DNA of 64,000 bases from Orientallactaga sibirica (Eukaryota > Chordata > Mammalia > Rodentia > Dipodidae). The stretch is taken from assembly GCA_036365145.1 (NCBI GenBank), contig JAEOAD010000013.1, positions 43,589,001 to 43,653,000 on the forward strand, read 5' to 3'. The position numbers were made by a program, and so were the translations under genes. Shown here in pieces: positions 35,170 to 47,945 of the stretch. A model generated the notes under the pieces. That model did not search any database. It saw only the letters and a list, made by a program, of their open reading frames with translations, and was not told where the DNA came from. Position 1 is the stretch's first letter; each line of letters opens with the position of its first letter.

Positions 35170-36395
35170 TATATATACACACATATACATAGATACTTTG
35201 GTTATAAAGTAATTATTGCTTCTATTGGATCAGTTAGTGTTCCTGCCTCAGCCTTCCCAGTAACTGGGGTTGTATCCAGTCGTGCCACCAGACATCACAG
35301 GTTTTATGTGAAAATGATTTCACATAAATGGTTTCACCTTCCTTTTGTTGCCTTCCTGCCATTCCTAGATTGATAACTAGGGCATTTGGGAACTTGTGAC
35401 TTCATTCCAGGATCTTAGAAGAAGGGCATTTTAGGAAGCTGTGGGTGGTTGTCCTGGGCAGGGAGAAGGGAAAAATCATTTGCTCCCTATCCAATACTAA
35501 ATGTTATTGCTTTTGTCAGATGTATAGCTCCAGTTAGTTTTCTGGAGACAAATACAGGATTCCTAGAATTGCAGATCATCCAGTCCAAGCTCCATTTCAT
35601 GAGGAAACAGGCCAGGGGTGAGCCTGTGACCAGTGTGAGTTCACGCTGCCTCTGAGCCAGGGATCTTGACCTCAGCCTGGGCTGTTGTGTGTGAGGAGCC
35701 CTGACCTGACTAGCTTTCTAGCTGTGGGCAATCCTTTGGAGGTTAGGCACTCAGTACACAGGTGTGTTTTTTTTTCCCTTTTTTGGGGTCCCTTGGGCTG
35801 ACTGGTGGCATTTGGACTTTCTCTTCCTGTTTAGAGATTTAGCTGCATCATTGCTTTGAGAAGAGAGGTAGGTTCTGAAGCATATATTGATCTAGTGACT
35901 ACCAAAAGGCCCACCTGCCCTCAGTTTCCTACTTCCTTTGAGGCCTAGCGTTCTACACCAGTGATTCCCAGCAACATTTTATCCCCTACCTGCCTTGCAG
36001 CGCAGCAGTGGCTTGGAGGCAGTGGGCGTGAAGGATGCTGGTGTTTGGCAGTACAGCAATCTGCCCCATCCTGCTGACTGTCTTGTCAGGGCAGGACTTT
36101 GTTTCTCTTAATTTCCACCGCCCACCAGTTAGTGCTTTCAGTGTATGTTAAAAACACTTTAACATATTAATACCCTCAAAACATCATGCACAGAATTTAG
36201 TACCAGAATTTCTCAAAATGACTTTATTTCTTTTCTCTAGATCCACTGGAAAGCATTTCAGTAGTCATTAGGTTGTAGCAATAGTAGTGCTACTAAGCTA
36301 TTTCTTATCAAACAGCATAATTCTTAAGGAATATGTCTATGTAATAAGTGCTTCTCAATAACTATTGCATGAGCTTCTCTAGCCTGCAAAATATT
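35170..36395. other. SINE-poor intron sequence
   Basis: Possible old B1 scrap at 35238-35300. The rest is unique, with no exon recognised. Confidence 0.5.
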
Positions 36396-36401
36396 TTTTA
36401 A

Positions 36402-36786
36402 CTTTTTATTTATTTATTTATTTATTTATTGATTGATTGCTTTTCGAGGCAGGGTTTCGCTCTCGCCCAGGCTGACCTGGAACTCACTCTGTAGTCTCAG
36501 GCTGTCCTCAAACTCACAGCCATCCTCCTACTTCTGCCTCCCAAGTGCTGGGATTAAAGGCGTGTGCCACCATGCTTGGCTCTGGCTTTTTTATTTTTTA
36601 AAATTTTTTTTTTTTTTTTGGTGGTAGGGACTCGTTCTGGCCCAGGCTGGAATTCACTATGTAGTCGCAGGGTGGCCTTGAACTCTTGGCAATCCTCCTA
36701 CCTCTGCCTCCCAAGTGCTGGGATTAAAGGTGTGCACCACCATGCCTGCCATGGCTTTTTAAACTTTTATTTAAATTTATTTGCAA

Positions 36787-36830
<44 letters not shown>

Positions 36831-36975
36831 TACACCAGGACTTCTAGCCACTGCAAACAGGCTCAAGATACCTGTGCTACCTTGTACATCTGATTCCACA
36901 TGGGTACTGGCGAATTGAACCTGGGTTGTTAGGCTTTTCAGGCAAGCACCTAAACCACAGTCATCTCTCCAGCCC
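36402..36975 (-). repeat. Two B1 and a Dip-like SINE
   Basis: B1(-) 36402-36582; B1(-) 36600-36752; Dip-like(-) 36765-36975 with (GA)n at 36789-36825. Confidence 0.9.
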
Positions 36976-37009
36976 AAGGTTAAGATTTTTTGGTGGCGGT
37001 TTTCTTTTC

Positions 37010-37585
37010 TTTTCTTCTTCTTTTTTTTAATATTTTATTTTTCTTTATTTATTTGAGGGAGAGAGAGAGAAGGGGCATGCCAGGGCCTCCAGCCACTGCA
37101 GATGAACTCCAGATGAGAGTGTCCCCTTGTGCATCTGCCTTACGTGGGTCCTGGGGAATCGAACAAGGGTCCTTTAGCTTTGTAGGCAAGTGCTTTTTTA
37201 AAAAATTTTTTTATTGACAACTTTTATACTTACATACAAAAAACGTATGACATTTCCATCCCCTCCCCCATTCTCCTTTAGACCTCCAATCTCTGTCGTA
37301 TCCCCTCTCTCTCTCCATTAGTCTCTCTTTTAATTTGATGTCATTATCTTTTCTTCTATTATGAGGGTCTTGCGAAGGTATTGCTAGGCACTGCCAGGTC
37401 ATGGATATCGAGGCCAATTTCTCTCTGGGCTCTTCCATTCTATCCGCCCCCTCTTCCGCAATGGTCCCTGAGCCTTGGAGGGTGTGACAGGTGTTTCAGA
37501 GCTGGTTACTCCTCCATCCCTTCTTCTCAGCACTATGTTGCCTTTGCAGGCAAGTGCTTTAACCACTAAACTGTTTCTCCAGGCC
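37010..37585 (-). repeat. Dip-like SINE interrupted by an L1
   Basis: The Dip-like element runs 37010-37196 and resumes at 37542-37585 with CTTTAACCACTAAACTG. See the L1 entry for the target-site duplication. Confidence 0.9.
37197..37541 (-). mobile_element. 5'-truncated L1 3' end with target-site duplication
   Basis: About 345 bases, starting with an A/T tail and TTATTGACAACTTTTAT, then CCATCCCCTCCCCCATTC and CCTGAGCCTTGGAGG. The flanks are CTTTG[T/C]AGGCAAGTGCTTT at 37178-37196 and 37542-37560: 19 bases, one mismatch. This is a textbook target-primed insertion into a Dip-like SINE and confirms which end is the 3' end of this L1 family. Confidence 0.85.
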
Positions 37586-37735
37586 TGGTGGAGGTTTTCG
37601 ATGTATGATCTCACTCTAGTCCAGGCTGATCTGGAATTTACTATGTAGTCTCAGGCTGGCCTCAAACTCATAGCAATCCTCCTACCTTGGCCTCCCAAGT
37701 GCTTGGATTAAAGGTATGCACCACCACATCCGATG
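37586..37735 (-). repeat. B1 SINE
   Basis: Antisense, diverged copy directly after the Dip-like head. Confidence 0.8.
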
Positions 37736-38720
37736 GCAGTGTTTCCTAAGCAGCATTTGTGAGTTTCAGAGCAAAGGCAAAAGTGATAATCGGGAAGTGT
37801 TCCAACGCAAACCAGTAAGCTTATTCTAGAGCATGTTTAATCCATTGGGCTTTGTAAAGATAATCACTTTTCAACCTAAAATTATTTCCTTTCCTCAAGT
37901 AGTTGGCCTCTGAAAGCCCCAGCTCCTGCTAATGAAGTGTCAGCTCTTGCGTGCTTCTCCAGGCTGTGTGTTGGCCACCCAGGAAGGGGAGACAGGTGAA
38001 CCAAGTCTGAACAGAAAACCTCTCAGCCAAACGATGCGGTTAGGTTACAGCACTTCTTAATGAAAAGAAGCCATTTGGAACTTGGAAAATACTGTACCAT
38101 ATGGCGTCTTTTTTCCATAGAGACACAGTGTGAAGCCGTTCAGAGTGAGATGAGGCTGGATGATGTGTATAGCGTAGCTGATCCACAATGGGGCCATTTG
38201 AAGTGTACATGGATGATGACAGTGGGGGCTGTGTTTGTACTTGTATTTAGTTTCATTTGCCCCATTCCATCCTTGCACAAATATTGCATGTATATATAAA
38301 GCACTGTGTCTTTGTGAGGCAAACATGGTAACCACTGCACTACAGAAACTGGCTAGCACTGTGTCTTTGTGCTGGCCCTGTGCTAGACTATCTTCAACAG
38401 TTTCACCAAGGACCTTTTGAGCCTTTCATCCCTCTGGAAGTCTTATTTTGACCATATGTTGCTTTTAAGACAGTTATCACAGGTGTAAATGGACACTTGC
38501 CTCCCATCGGCCTGAGCGTTACTTGAGGAGATAGGTGGTCATGACGACACGTTTGTGTTTCTAGCAATTTTCAGTGACTATCTGAATGAATGATTTCACA
38601 CTGTAAGACAGAGAGCCTCATTAGGGATTCTCACTAGGGTCCATGGGCCAACTTCAAGTGATCCATGACATTGTACGTATGGTTCTATTCACTTGTGTAT
38701 TTCTCTTTCTCTTCCTTTTT
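37736..38720. other. SINE-free intron sequence
   Basis: Unique. 38630-38700 (GGGTCCATGGGCCAACTTCA) may be an old DNA-transposon scrap that continues after the two B1 at 38985. Confidence 0.45.
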
Positions 38721-38721
38721 G

Positions 38722-39200
38722 TAGCCCAGACTGACCTGGAATTCACTGTGTAGTCTCAGGGTGGCCCCAAACTCGAGGCAATCCTCCTACTTCTCCCTCC
38801 CAAGTGCTGGGATTAAAGGCGTGTGCCACCATGCTCGGCTCACATGTTTTTTGTTTTGTTTTGTTTTTTGAGGTAGGGTCTCGCTCTACCTCAGGCTGGC
38901 CTCGAACTCATGGCGATCCTCCTACCTCTGCCTCCCGAGTGCTGGGATGAAAGGTGTGCGCCACCATGCCTAGCACATGTGTATTTTTATAAGTAAAATA
39001 GTTTCTGCCAGGGTTTCAAAGTTGTTGGTTGAATCAAATAAGCAACCAACCCCTTTATACCCATCTGTGTAGAAAATTAAGTTCTAGGACTATGTGAAAA
39101 AAATGCCCTCAAGCAGGGTATGGTGACACATGCCTGTAATCCCAGTTCTTGGAAAGCTGAGACAGGAAGACTTTGAGTTTGAAGTCAATGTGGTCTACCT
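38722..39200. repeat. B1 copies
   Basis: B1(-) 38722-38842; B1(-) 38858-38975 with an internal deletion of about 30 bases; old B1(+) start 39113-39200. Confidence 0.75.
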
Positions 39201-39414
39201 TGGGCTGTTTGGAAGCATAAATGCATAAATGTGGATGTGTGGAACTGATGGGGAGTAGCCAAAAGAGTTGCAGGGAGAGATTGGACAGGCAGGAAGCTTG
39301 CAGGAGCCATCTCCTCAGCCTTGAAGCATCCATTCTTTTGGGCTTGATATTGAGGAACTGTGTGAGAATAGATTGAAAGAGTAGGTTGAAGCCATATTGT
39401 TAGAAGAATTGAAA

Positions 39415-39778
39415 TTTATTTTTTAATATTTTATTCATTTATGAGAGAGAGAATGGGCATGCTAGGGCTTCCAGCCTCTGCAGATGAACTCTAGATGCAT
39501 GCACCACCTTGTGCATCTGGCTTTATGTGGGTCCTGGGGAATTTAACCCAGGTCATTAGTCTTTGCAGGCAAGTACCTTAACAGCTGAGCCCTCTATCCA
39601 GCCTCAGGAATAGATTTTTTTTTTGTTTTTGTTTTTTCAAGGTAGGGTCTCACTGTGGCCCAGACTGACCGGGAATTAACTATGTAGTCAGTCTCAGGGT
39701 GGCCTCAAACTCACAGCAATCCTCCTACCTCTGCCTCCCGAGTGCTGGTATTAAAGGCATGTGCCACCATGCCCAGTT
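39415..39778 (-). repeat. Dip-like and B1 SINE
   Basis: Dip-like(-) 39415-39603; B1(-) 39617-39778 with a small TCAGTC duplication. Confidence 0.9.
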
Positions 39779-40429
39779 TAGGAATAGAAATTTAGACTTC
39801 ATGCTGTTGGCAGTTTGGTGCCACTGAGGACTTTTGAGCAAGTATTGATTTGACCAGTTAGTGTGAATGTTGCTCATGGAAGGGACCAAAATGGCCACTT
39901 GAGTATGCCCATTGCCGTGATCTGAGTGTGTCCCAGTCACCTAGTAATAATTCAGGACCCACTGGATGACCACTGCTTGGTAGTGGATACAAATACATTG
40001 TGATTGAAGCACCAAAAGCCTCATTTTTAGACATGAACAAGTGGACCTGGTTCTGGGAAGTCATACTTTTTAGATGAGAGACTGACCTGTCCTACAATCA
40101 TAGGTTCTCACTGTGAAGATTAATGACCTGGGCACATCTAGTGTTGCTCATCAATCACCCAGGGAGCTGCTGGTGAATCATCTTTGTTGTTTTCCTCTGC
40201 AGACTGCAAGTAGCTGGAACACAGATCTTGAATGTGATCCTTTCTGTGTGGCAACTTTATGTACCAAAAGGAAATGTTGGCTTAACCAAACGAGGCATGC
40301 CCTGAAAATTAAGGTTTTAGTCATAAGATTGGTAGGATATATATTAGTGTTTGAGCACTTGGTAATGACACAGGTGATCACAAGCTTGTGTCATTCCTCA
40401 AAATCCAAAGAAACTTTCTTGCTTGTTTG
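39779..40429. other. Unique intron sequence
   Basis: CATCAATCACCCAGGGAGCT at about 40149 resembles old MER5-type DNA transposons; not firm. Confidence 0.4.
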
Positions 40430-40911
40430 TTTTATGACAGGGTCTCCTTTAATAGCTCAGGCTTGCTTGAACTCGGAGCTGTCCTCTTGCCTTAGCCTCT
40501 AGAGTGCTGGGATTTTAGCAGGTTCCATCACTCCCAACAAGAAACTTTCTCAACAGGGTGTTCACACTGGGGAACAAGAAGTAGCTGCAGGATTCCTCCC
40601 ACTCTGGTTTTGTTCCAGCCTAGGCTCTCCCTGTGGCCTCTGGAATGGTAAAACTGTCCCACTGCTGTATTTTGGGGCCTGACCAGAAACCTCTGTTGTG
40701 TACTGGTTGTTCAGTTCAGTGATTTTATTTTTTTTTAATTTTTCTGTTTTTTAAAATTTTATTAAAAAAAATTTTTTTTTTGAGATAGGGACTCACTTTA
40801 TCCTAGGCTGACCTGGAACTCACTTTGTAGCTCTAGGATGGCCTGGAGCTCACGGTGATCTTCCTGTCTCAGCCTCCTTTGTGCTGGGATATCTTTTTTA
40901 TCATCATCATC

Positions 40912-40946
<35 letters not shown>

Positions 40947-41235
40947 TAATATTATTGGTTTTTTGAGGTATGGTCTCACTCCAGCTCAGGTTGACCTGGA
41001 ATTCACTAGGTAGTCTTAGGGTAGCCTTGAACTCACAGCAATCCTCCTACCTCTGCCTCCCAAGTGCTGGGATTAAAGGCGCGTGCCACCACACCTGGGT
41101 CATCTTTTTTATTATTAATTAATTAATTTGAGAGACATAGAGAAAGAAGCAGGAGGGGGGGATAGGTATGTCAGGACCTTTAGCTGCTGTATGAACTCTA
41201 GACACATGTGCCACCTTGTACATCTGGCTCACTGC
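40430..41235 (-). repeat. B1 copies, (AAT)n, Dip-like
   Basis: Old B1(-) 40430-40540; unique 40541-40775; B1(-) 40780-40890; (ATC)n/(AAT)n 40900-40947; B1(-) 40960-41098; Dip-like(-) 41108-41235 lacking its tRNA head. Confidence 0.8.
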
Positions 41236-41299
41236 AGAGGGCAAACGAATGTGACAGATGAGGGATAGGATGCCACAGAATATTCTCAAAACAAAGCAG

Positions 41300-41445
41300 T
41301 CTAACCCCTGCCATCTATTGAACATCTGTGTGCCAGTGACTCTTCCAGACCGTTACTTACTCCTTCCCTTACTTTACAACAGCTCTTCAAGGTGGAGATT
41401 AAGTGGCTTGCCTAAGGCCAAGGTGAGGAACAGCCAGATAGGCCA
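41300..41445 (-). repeat. MIR fragment
   Basis: TGCCAGTGACTCTTCCAG, then CTTTACAACAGCTCTTCAAG, AAGTGGCTTGCCTAAGGCCA: the order expected for antisense MIR. Confidence 0.5.
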
Positions 41446-41729
41446 ACCTCGCTGTGTCTGTGCCCTTTTCACCACACCTTGCCTGTGTGGCCTGGGCAGC
41501 AACTTTTGGCACTGGCTGTCTTTCATTTTCTCGGTAAATATCGATGGTAAATCCTTCCCTTTTTCCCTCAAGACATTTCCTCCTTTTCTCTTCACCGTGT
41601 TAGAGAAGCACCTCACCCCCCTTCCCTACCCATTTTTGACCAGCTAAAAGTGGTTTTCTTGCAGGATTCTACCCTTCCACTTCCTTGATCTTCTGTAGAG
41701 CTGCCCTTTCCCTTAATTCTTCTCCCTGG

Positions 41730-41762
<33 letters not shown>

Positions 41763-42189
41763 GAGACAGGGTCTGTCTCACTCTGCAGCCCAAGCAGTCA
41801 GCCTCCAGAGTGCTGGGATTACAGGCTTGTAGGGCCATACCATACCTGGCAGATGCACTCTTTATCTGTAATGGCTTGTTCTGGGATGCCTTTTTTTTTT
41901 TGTTGTTGTTGTTTTTAACTCTTCATTTTACAGATAGGAAAGTAAGGCCCAGAAAGAAAGAAGCTTCTTGATGTTCTCTTGTACCTCCTTGTACTGCAGC
42001 CCTCACTGCCTTGCACATAGCAGGTGCACATAGTGCCGGCAGCCTCGGAGAGGAAGCTGTCAAGCCTGTGATCTTGCGAGACTGTTCACCACTCTGACTT
42101 GAGTTTTCTTTATCCATCCAAACAAACACAGTAGATGACACTGCTTTAATGTTTCTTCTGCCTCCCCCTACCTCTCTGATTCTAATGGA
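41446..42189. other. Intron sequence with a B1 scrap
   Basis: Poly-T 41731-41761 and an old B1(-) 41762-41850. The rest is unique; 41925-41965 is faintly MIR-like. Confidence 0.5.
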
Positions 42190-44290
42190 GTAGTTTTGTG
42201 TTTTCCCAGTGGTCACCATCTAAAAAGAGAAGTGTCTCTAGCCAAAAGTGAGAGTGGCATTCATATATGGGCATAAACATAAGCACTTAGAGGGCACTTT
42301 GGTGGACGCAGCATATCCATTTATCCAGACAACAGTAGTAGCTTCCCCCCTAGGGCTTATGACTTCCCCAGCCATGGTCTTTTGATGAGGTTTTTAGTAC
42401 CAGGCATGAATTTGCTCCCATGGAGCAGGCCTCAAGTCCAATTAGAAAGCAATTGTTGTACCCCATAACAGACATGCTACCATTGCACCAGTTGGTACAT
42501 TTCGCCTGGCTGCCCAGCTGTAAGGCTTGTGGGGTCCACCACTGGTTAAGACTGTTGGTGACTTTTCTCCTCCCAGAGGCTTCATGCTGCATAGCTCTTT
42601 CCAGCATCTGACAGCTATTTAGTAGGGAGGAGCTCTAGCTCAGCTCTGGCTTGATTGCTCAGTAATCTGCAGCTCAAGCCTGTGAAGTCTTCAGCTCTTA
42701 CCATTTAGGTCTGGTGGGCAACCAAGAGTCTTGGCAATAACCTAAAATGTTCTAGGGGCATCAGGGGCCTCTCTGGCCAACAACTCACTGGAAGGTATCC
42801 CAACCTGGCACTAAAATTTTTCTAATAATTTATGGCTTGTGGGCACAACATTATCCAACTACTTATATAGGATATAAGTTTCTCTCATGTTTCTCTCATG
42901 TTTACCATATATGTTATTTGCTAGTAAAGAAATAGGTTTCCCTATGGCTTATTTCAGAACATCTTAATTTTTTTTTTTTTTTTTTTTTGGTTTTTCGAGG
43001 TAGGGTCTCACTCTGGTCCAGGCTGACCTGGAATTCATTCTGTAGTCTCAGGGTGGCCTCGAACTCACAGCGATCCTCCAACCTCTGCCTCCCAAGTGCT
43101 GGGATTAAATGTGTGCACCACCATGCCCAGCTTAATTTTTAATTTTATTTATTTATTTGAGAGAGAGAGGCAGATAGAGAGAATGGGTGTACCAGGGCCC
43201 CTAGCCACTGCAAATGAACTCTGGATACATGTAACACCTTGTGTAGCTGGCTTATGTGGGTACTAGGAAATTGAACCTGGGTCCTAAGGCTTCACAGGCA
43301 AATGCCTTAACTGCTAAGCTATCTCTTTAGCTTCACATCTTAAATTTTTTAAATTAATTTTTTTCAGTTTTTCAAGGTAGGATCTCATTCTAGTTCAGGC
43401 TGACATCAGACTCACATCAATCCTCCTACATCTGCCTCCCAAGTGCTGGCATTAAAGGCATGCACCACCATGCCCGGCATTTTTTTAGAATTAATTTTAT
43501 TTATTTATTTGCCAGCAAAGAGAGATAGAAGAGAGACAGAGAGAGAATGGGCACTCCAGGACCTCTAGCCATTGCAAATGAATTCCAGATCCATGTGCTC
43601 CTTGTGCATCTGGATACTGGGGAATCGAACAGGGGTCCTTTGGCTTCACAGGCAAATGCCTTAACCACTAAGCCATCTCTCCAGCCCCCACATCTTAAAT
43701 TTTGATTAACCTCTCCTCCCACCCCTTCCTCTCCTCCATCCCTTCCCCTTAAACCATTCCTTCCCCACCCCAGTATTATGCCACTCTACTTATATATCTA
43801 CTGTACCTTCCCCTTAAGCCCTCCCCTTTCTCCCTCCCTTATAACTCCTGGCCTAGCTTCCTTGCCTCTACTACTGACTGCTAGTCCAAATCTAAGTATT
43901 TGTAGCTAGGATTCACATATGAGAAAGAACATGTGGCATTTGAATTTCTGAGCCTGGGTTACCTCACATAGTATAATCTTTTCCAGATACATCCATTTCC
44001 CTGCAAACTTGATTATTTAATTTTTTCTTTACAGTGGAATAAAACTCCATTGTGGAAATGTACCACATCTTCATTATCCATCAGTTGAAGGGCATCTAGG
44101 CTGGTTCTGTTTCCTAGCTATATTAGAGATAAGGATCTGTTTTCATCCTTCTACGTATAGACATCCAGTTTTCCCAGCGCCATTTGTTATAGAAACTATC
44201 TTTTCTCCCATGAATATTTTTAGCATTTTTGTCAAAAATCAGATGGCTGTAGCTGCCTGGGTTTATGTTTGGGTCCTATATTCTGATTCT
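42190..44290 (-). mobile_element. L1 3' region with four nested SINEs
   Basis: L1 pieces 42190-42966 (CCATCTAAAAAGAGAAGTGT; CAACTCACTGGAAGGTATCC) and 43688-44290 (CCTGGGTTACCTCACATAG; ACTCCATTGTGGAAATGTAC; GGCATCTAGGCTGGTTCTGT). Inserted between them: B1(-) 42967-43135, Dip-like(-) 43137-43335, B1(-) 43345-43480, Dip-like(-) 43485-43687. ACATCTTAA occurs at 42958, 43336 and 43688, marking repeated insertion at one target. Confidence 0.75.
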
Positions 44291-44369
44291 ATACATACAT
44301 ATTATTATTCTATATATAAGGGACCCTAAAAACTCTACTAGAAACTATTAGAGCTGGAACTTGTTCTTT

Positions 44370-44452
44370 AGTCCCAGGTGGGCCTCACTGTGATCCTCCT
44401 ACATTAGCCTCCTAGTGCTGGGATTAAAGGTGTATGCCACCATACCAGGCTC
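44370..44452 (-). repeat. B1 fragment
   Basis: CTGTGATCCTCCTACATTAG to CCACCATACCAGGCT; the left half is missing. Confidence 0.75.
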
Positions 44453-44454
44453 CC

Positions 44455-47271
44455 AGCCCTTCCCTTATAATCTGTCAAGTGGCTTTTTTTGTTTGTTTGT
44501 TTTTGCCTCTACTCCACATGTCAACCAGTTACAAAGACTTCAGCTGTAGCGGAAGCAGCTGGAAGAGGGGTTTTCTGGCTTGGTGTTGGCACAGTAGCTG
44601 AGAATTGCTTGTCAGTTTGCCTCATTCTGTGAGGCTCCAGAACAGGACTGTTTTGAAAAGAGCCATTTTCTTAAAAAGCAAAACAAAAATGCTATTACCT
44701 TTGTTCCCAAAGTTCAGCAAACCTTCTGTGTAAAGGGCTTGACCTGGTGACCCAGAGCATTATCTTCAGGGTCAGTACTGCAACTCTCTTCCCTCCTCCT
44801 TGGCCTGCTAGCTGGACAGTGACTCAGAGGAGGGGGAGGAGAGGAAGAGAGGAGATGGCTCCACCAGCTGCTGCTAAAAACAGCAGCAACATCCACTCAG
44901 TCCACAGACTCTGCCTTCCAGACCACACTGATGTCAGAGGGCATAGCAGGTGCTGGTGGCCCTTTCCCCACCCCCACCATGGCTCCCCTTTCTGTCCTCC
45001 CTGGGTCTTTGAAGGGGCACCTTAAGACTTAATCAAAACTAATTACCCATCTTTGGGGACCCAGGAGCTCCTTTTCCTTCCTATTAGAAATGGCTCTATC
45101 AGGAGCATTTACTGTAGCCTCAGTTTCCAAATCACATGGATTAGGGGTCAGAAAAGCCTATCTGTGACAAAACAAAGAGCCCCAGGGAAACCTCCTACAC
45201 TAAACCCTATCATTTGTTCTATATTTAGTGACCCCCCCCCTCGTAGCTGTTAGGGGAGATACAGTGTCAGACCAATGCATCCTTTGGTTACCCAATGTCC
45301 AACATCTGATGGACAGCTGATGACTCCAGAAAAATGGGGGTTCCCCACCCTGTTGCCTTGTTCCCAGGTTTTTCTAGGGCAGTGAGAAGCCAACATTTCC
45401 ATGCTGTTTAACATTCAGGCTTCTGCTTTTCATGAGTTGCCCAGATGTGTACAGCTCTCTCCTAGCTCAGCCTGGTGACATGGCCTGCAGTTCTCTCCTA
45501 TGTCCTCGGGGGCTGTCTGACCGCTCAGGGCTAGGCCTCTCCCTGTTGGTTGGTGGCAGCTTTGTTCATACTCTGGACCTTCTTAAAGCTGCCCAACTTT
45601 ACAGCGGCCTCTTCCCTTTCCATGCCCAAGGCCCCTCCAAGTGACAGGGCTTTGAGGAGTCCTTTAATAAAACTTACTTCAGACCGATTACCCAGGAAAC
45701 CTGAGGAGAGGAGAGGAAGTGAAACCAGACTCTGAGCACCTTCAAGATTACAATCCCCATATTTCTTGATCTTTCCCTTAGCAGGTCTAGAAAGAAGAAA
45801 AACAAAATATATCTATGGGGGAGGAGGAAAGCTCCTTCCTGCCTGTCTGCTTCTCTGTAAAAACAAAAGGCCAGTCTGCCCTGGGCACTGAGAGGTTGGG
45901 GGTGTGTGTGTGCTGGATAAGTACATGAGGAAGAAGGAAAGCCGATAAGATAAGCTGTGACACATCTAGGTCACCAGGCTGCTGCCAGCCACCTGTGTGA
46001 CTGGTCACCTTGAAACTGACAGGAGGAGGATGGACTTTGGTTTGAGGGCTAGCCTGGCTGACTTCCCAGGTCTTTGTTGATTCAATAAACATTTATTGAG
46101 CACCATTAGGTGCCAGGTCATGTGCTAGGTATTTCAGGCTCCTGTGTGTCTCTTAACAGGCAGAATCTCTTGGATCCCAGGCCTGTAACCAGTGCTAAAA
46201 AAAGAAATGACTTCATTCAAAAATGAACTTGCAGAGAGGGTTGGGGAGGCGAGCCTGTCCCGGGGGAGGAGGGCTCCTTGGAATCTTGATTTCCAGTTTG
46301 AGCTAGAGCCAAGGGTCCATAAGACTTTTTCTGTGAAGGCCCGACAGTAAATATTTTAGGCTTTCCTGGGCATTTAGCCTTAACAGCAAACTTCTGCAAT
46401 CGTAGAGAATACATTAACAAAGATGCTAAGCTCCAGTAAAACTTACCAAACAGGTGAGTAGCTCTGGGTTTCCAAACTGTGTGAAGTGAGTGTTGGCTTG
46501 TGTGATTTCAAGGAATCACAAATCAGCCTGCTATGGATACTGTCATGGTTGAGGCACTGGGTATAAGACACATTCTGGTGTCAGTTAGTTGCATAGAGAA
46601 TTCCATTCCATAGGCCAGACTTCACCTTCAGCCATTGAGCACCCACAGGTTCCCACCATCAGGTTACCAGGTGACAAAGCCAGACAGTACACATAGCTTC
46701 CCACAGTCTCATCACTAATTGGGGAAACAATGTAAGGCCCTGTTTGAAGAGATAGTAGCACCGTTTTCAGAGTCCTGAGCGTAGGCTCAAGCCACTTCTG
46801 CTCCAAACTTGGCTTTGCACTAATTTTCAATGTGCTGCTGGACAAGGCATATCACCTCTATTATCTGTAATTAAGCCTGCTAAAACACAGGCTTGGAGTG
46901 GGTGATATGCAGAGACAGAGCATCTTAGAGGGGATCCAGCCCAGGGAACCTCAGGTAAGGCAGATGAACAGAGAGTGGTGGGGAAGCAGGTGGTCGGTTG
47001 TGGTGGATCACACAAGATACCAAAGAGCAAACGAAGGAGTTCAGAATCAATTGTGTGTGCTGTGGGGAGCCATTATACAGTTTCTAAGCAAGGGAACAAT
47101 GGGATTGCACAAGAATATTATAGCACGACTTGTTTGGAAAGTGAGCTTCCCTGTGGCTTCTGTAACCTACGTCCTAAATCTTTGTGTGACCAGCATTATT
47201 GAAACTGATGCGGGATGAGATCCGCATGAGATTCGAACTCCAACATTACAGCAAAAAATTGTAAAGCATAC
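44455..47271. other. Large SINE-free island
   Basis: About 2.8 kb without a young SINE; only a MIR/L2 scrap at 46078. It contains GAGGAGGGGGAGGAGAGGAA-type purine runs but no recognised exon. Confidence 0.6.
46078..46135 (-). repeat. MIR/L2-type fragment
   Basis: ATTCAATAAACATTTATTGA then GCACCATTAGGTGCCAGG is the usual start of an antisense MIR. Confidence 0.5.
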
Positions 47272-47320
47272 AGAGGTCCTTTGGCTTTTCAGGCAAACCA
47301 CAAAGCCATTTCTCCAGCCC
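47272..47320 (-). repeat. Dip-like head fragment
   Basis: GGTCCTTTGGCTTTTCAGGC to AAGCCATTTCTCCAGCCC; the body is missing. Confidence 0.8.
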
Positions 47321-47945
47321 AGAGATACATTTTAAGAAAGGATATAGGTAAAAAGCAATGCTCCCAAACTGAGTAGCTGAGAGGGGTACAGAGCGGGCTG
47401 CCCTATGGTAACTTTATTACCTTGGAAATGTAAATTAGGAGGACCCTTAATTAGGATGTGTTTTATTGTCAGGCTTGGGTTGCATAACAGAAATCTTGAT
47501 TGGTTAGAGGACACACAGAAATGGAGCATAGGCTTAGGAAAAGTCTGCCAACCTGGGAGTGGGTGGGAACACAGGTTTGGAAAGGCTTTTCAGGGTCAAG
47601 GACCCTGGTTCCTGGTGGCCATTTCCTGATCTGACCAGGGTAGGTTGATATCACTGTTTTGGTTGGGTCTTTGTCCCTGACTGATTACCTATGGAAAGCT
47701 GTCTTCTCCCCAGCAGTATTGCATAGCAGTTGGTAAGTTTTGATCATGTGCCCTGGTTGTTTATCATTAATAATCAGGCTCCACTCTTTTCCGGTGATGC
47801 CTTCAGTTAAACAGCAAGCAAGTAGATCATTGGCAAACTATAAGCAGCCGGGACTTTCTTTGAAAGGCAGGTCTTTATAAGTTCCATGCGCAGCCTGGAG
47901 GTTTGCAAGGCTTGCATTCTGTCTGTCTGGATATCTGTGGCTGGT
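47321..47945. other. Unique intron sequence
   Basis: Nothing recognised. Confidence 0.5.

Noticed and set aside
35941..36140. MER5-type DNA transposon
   Set aside because: Only CCAGTGATTCCCAGCAAC resembles it; the rest does not align by eye.
44747..45025. Possible exon of a GC-richer gene
   Set aside because: Frames are short on both strands, there is no convincing splice pair, and nothing matches YPEL2.
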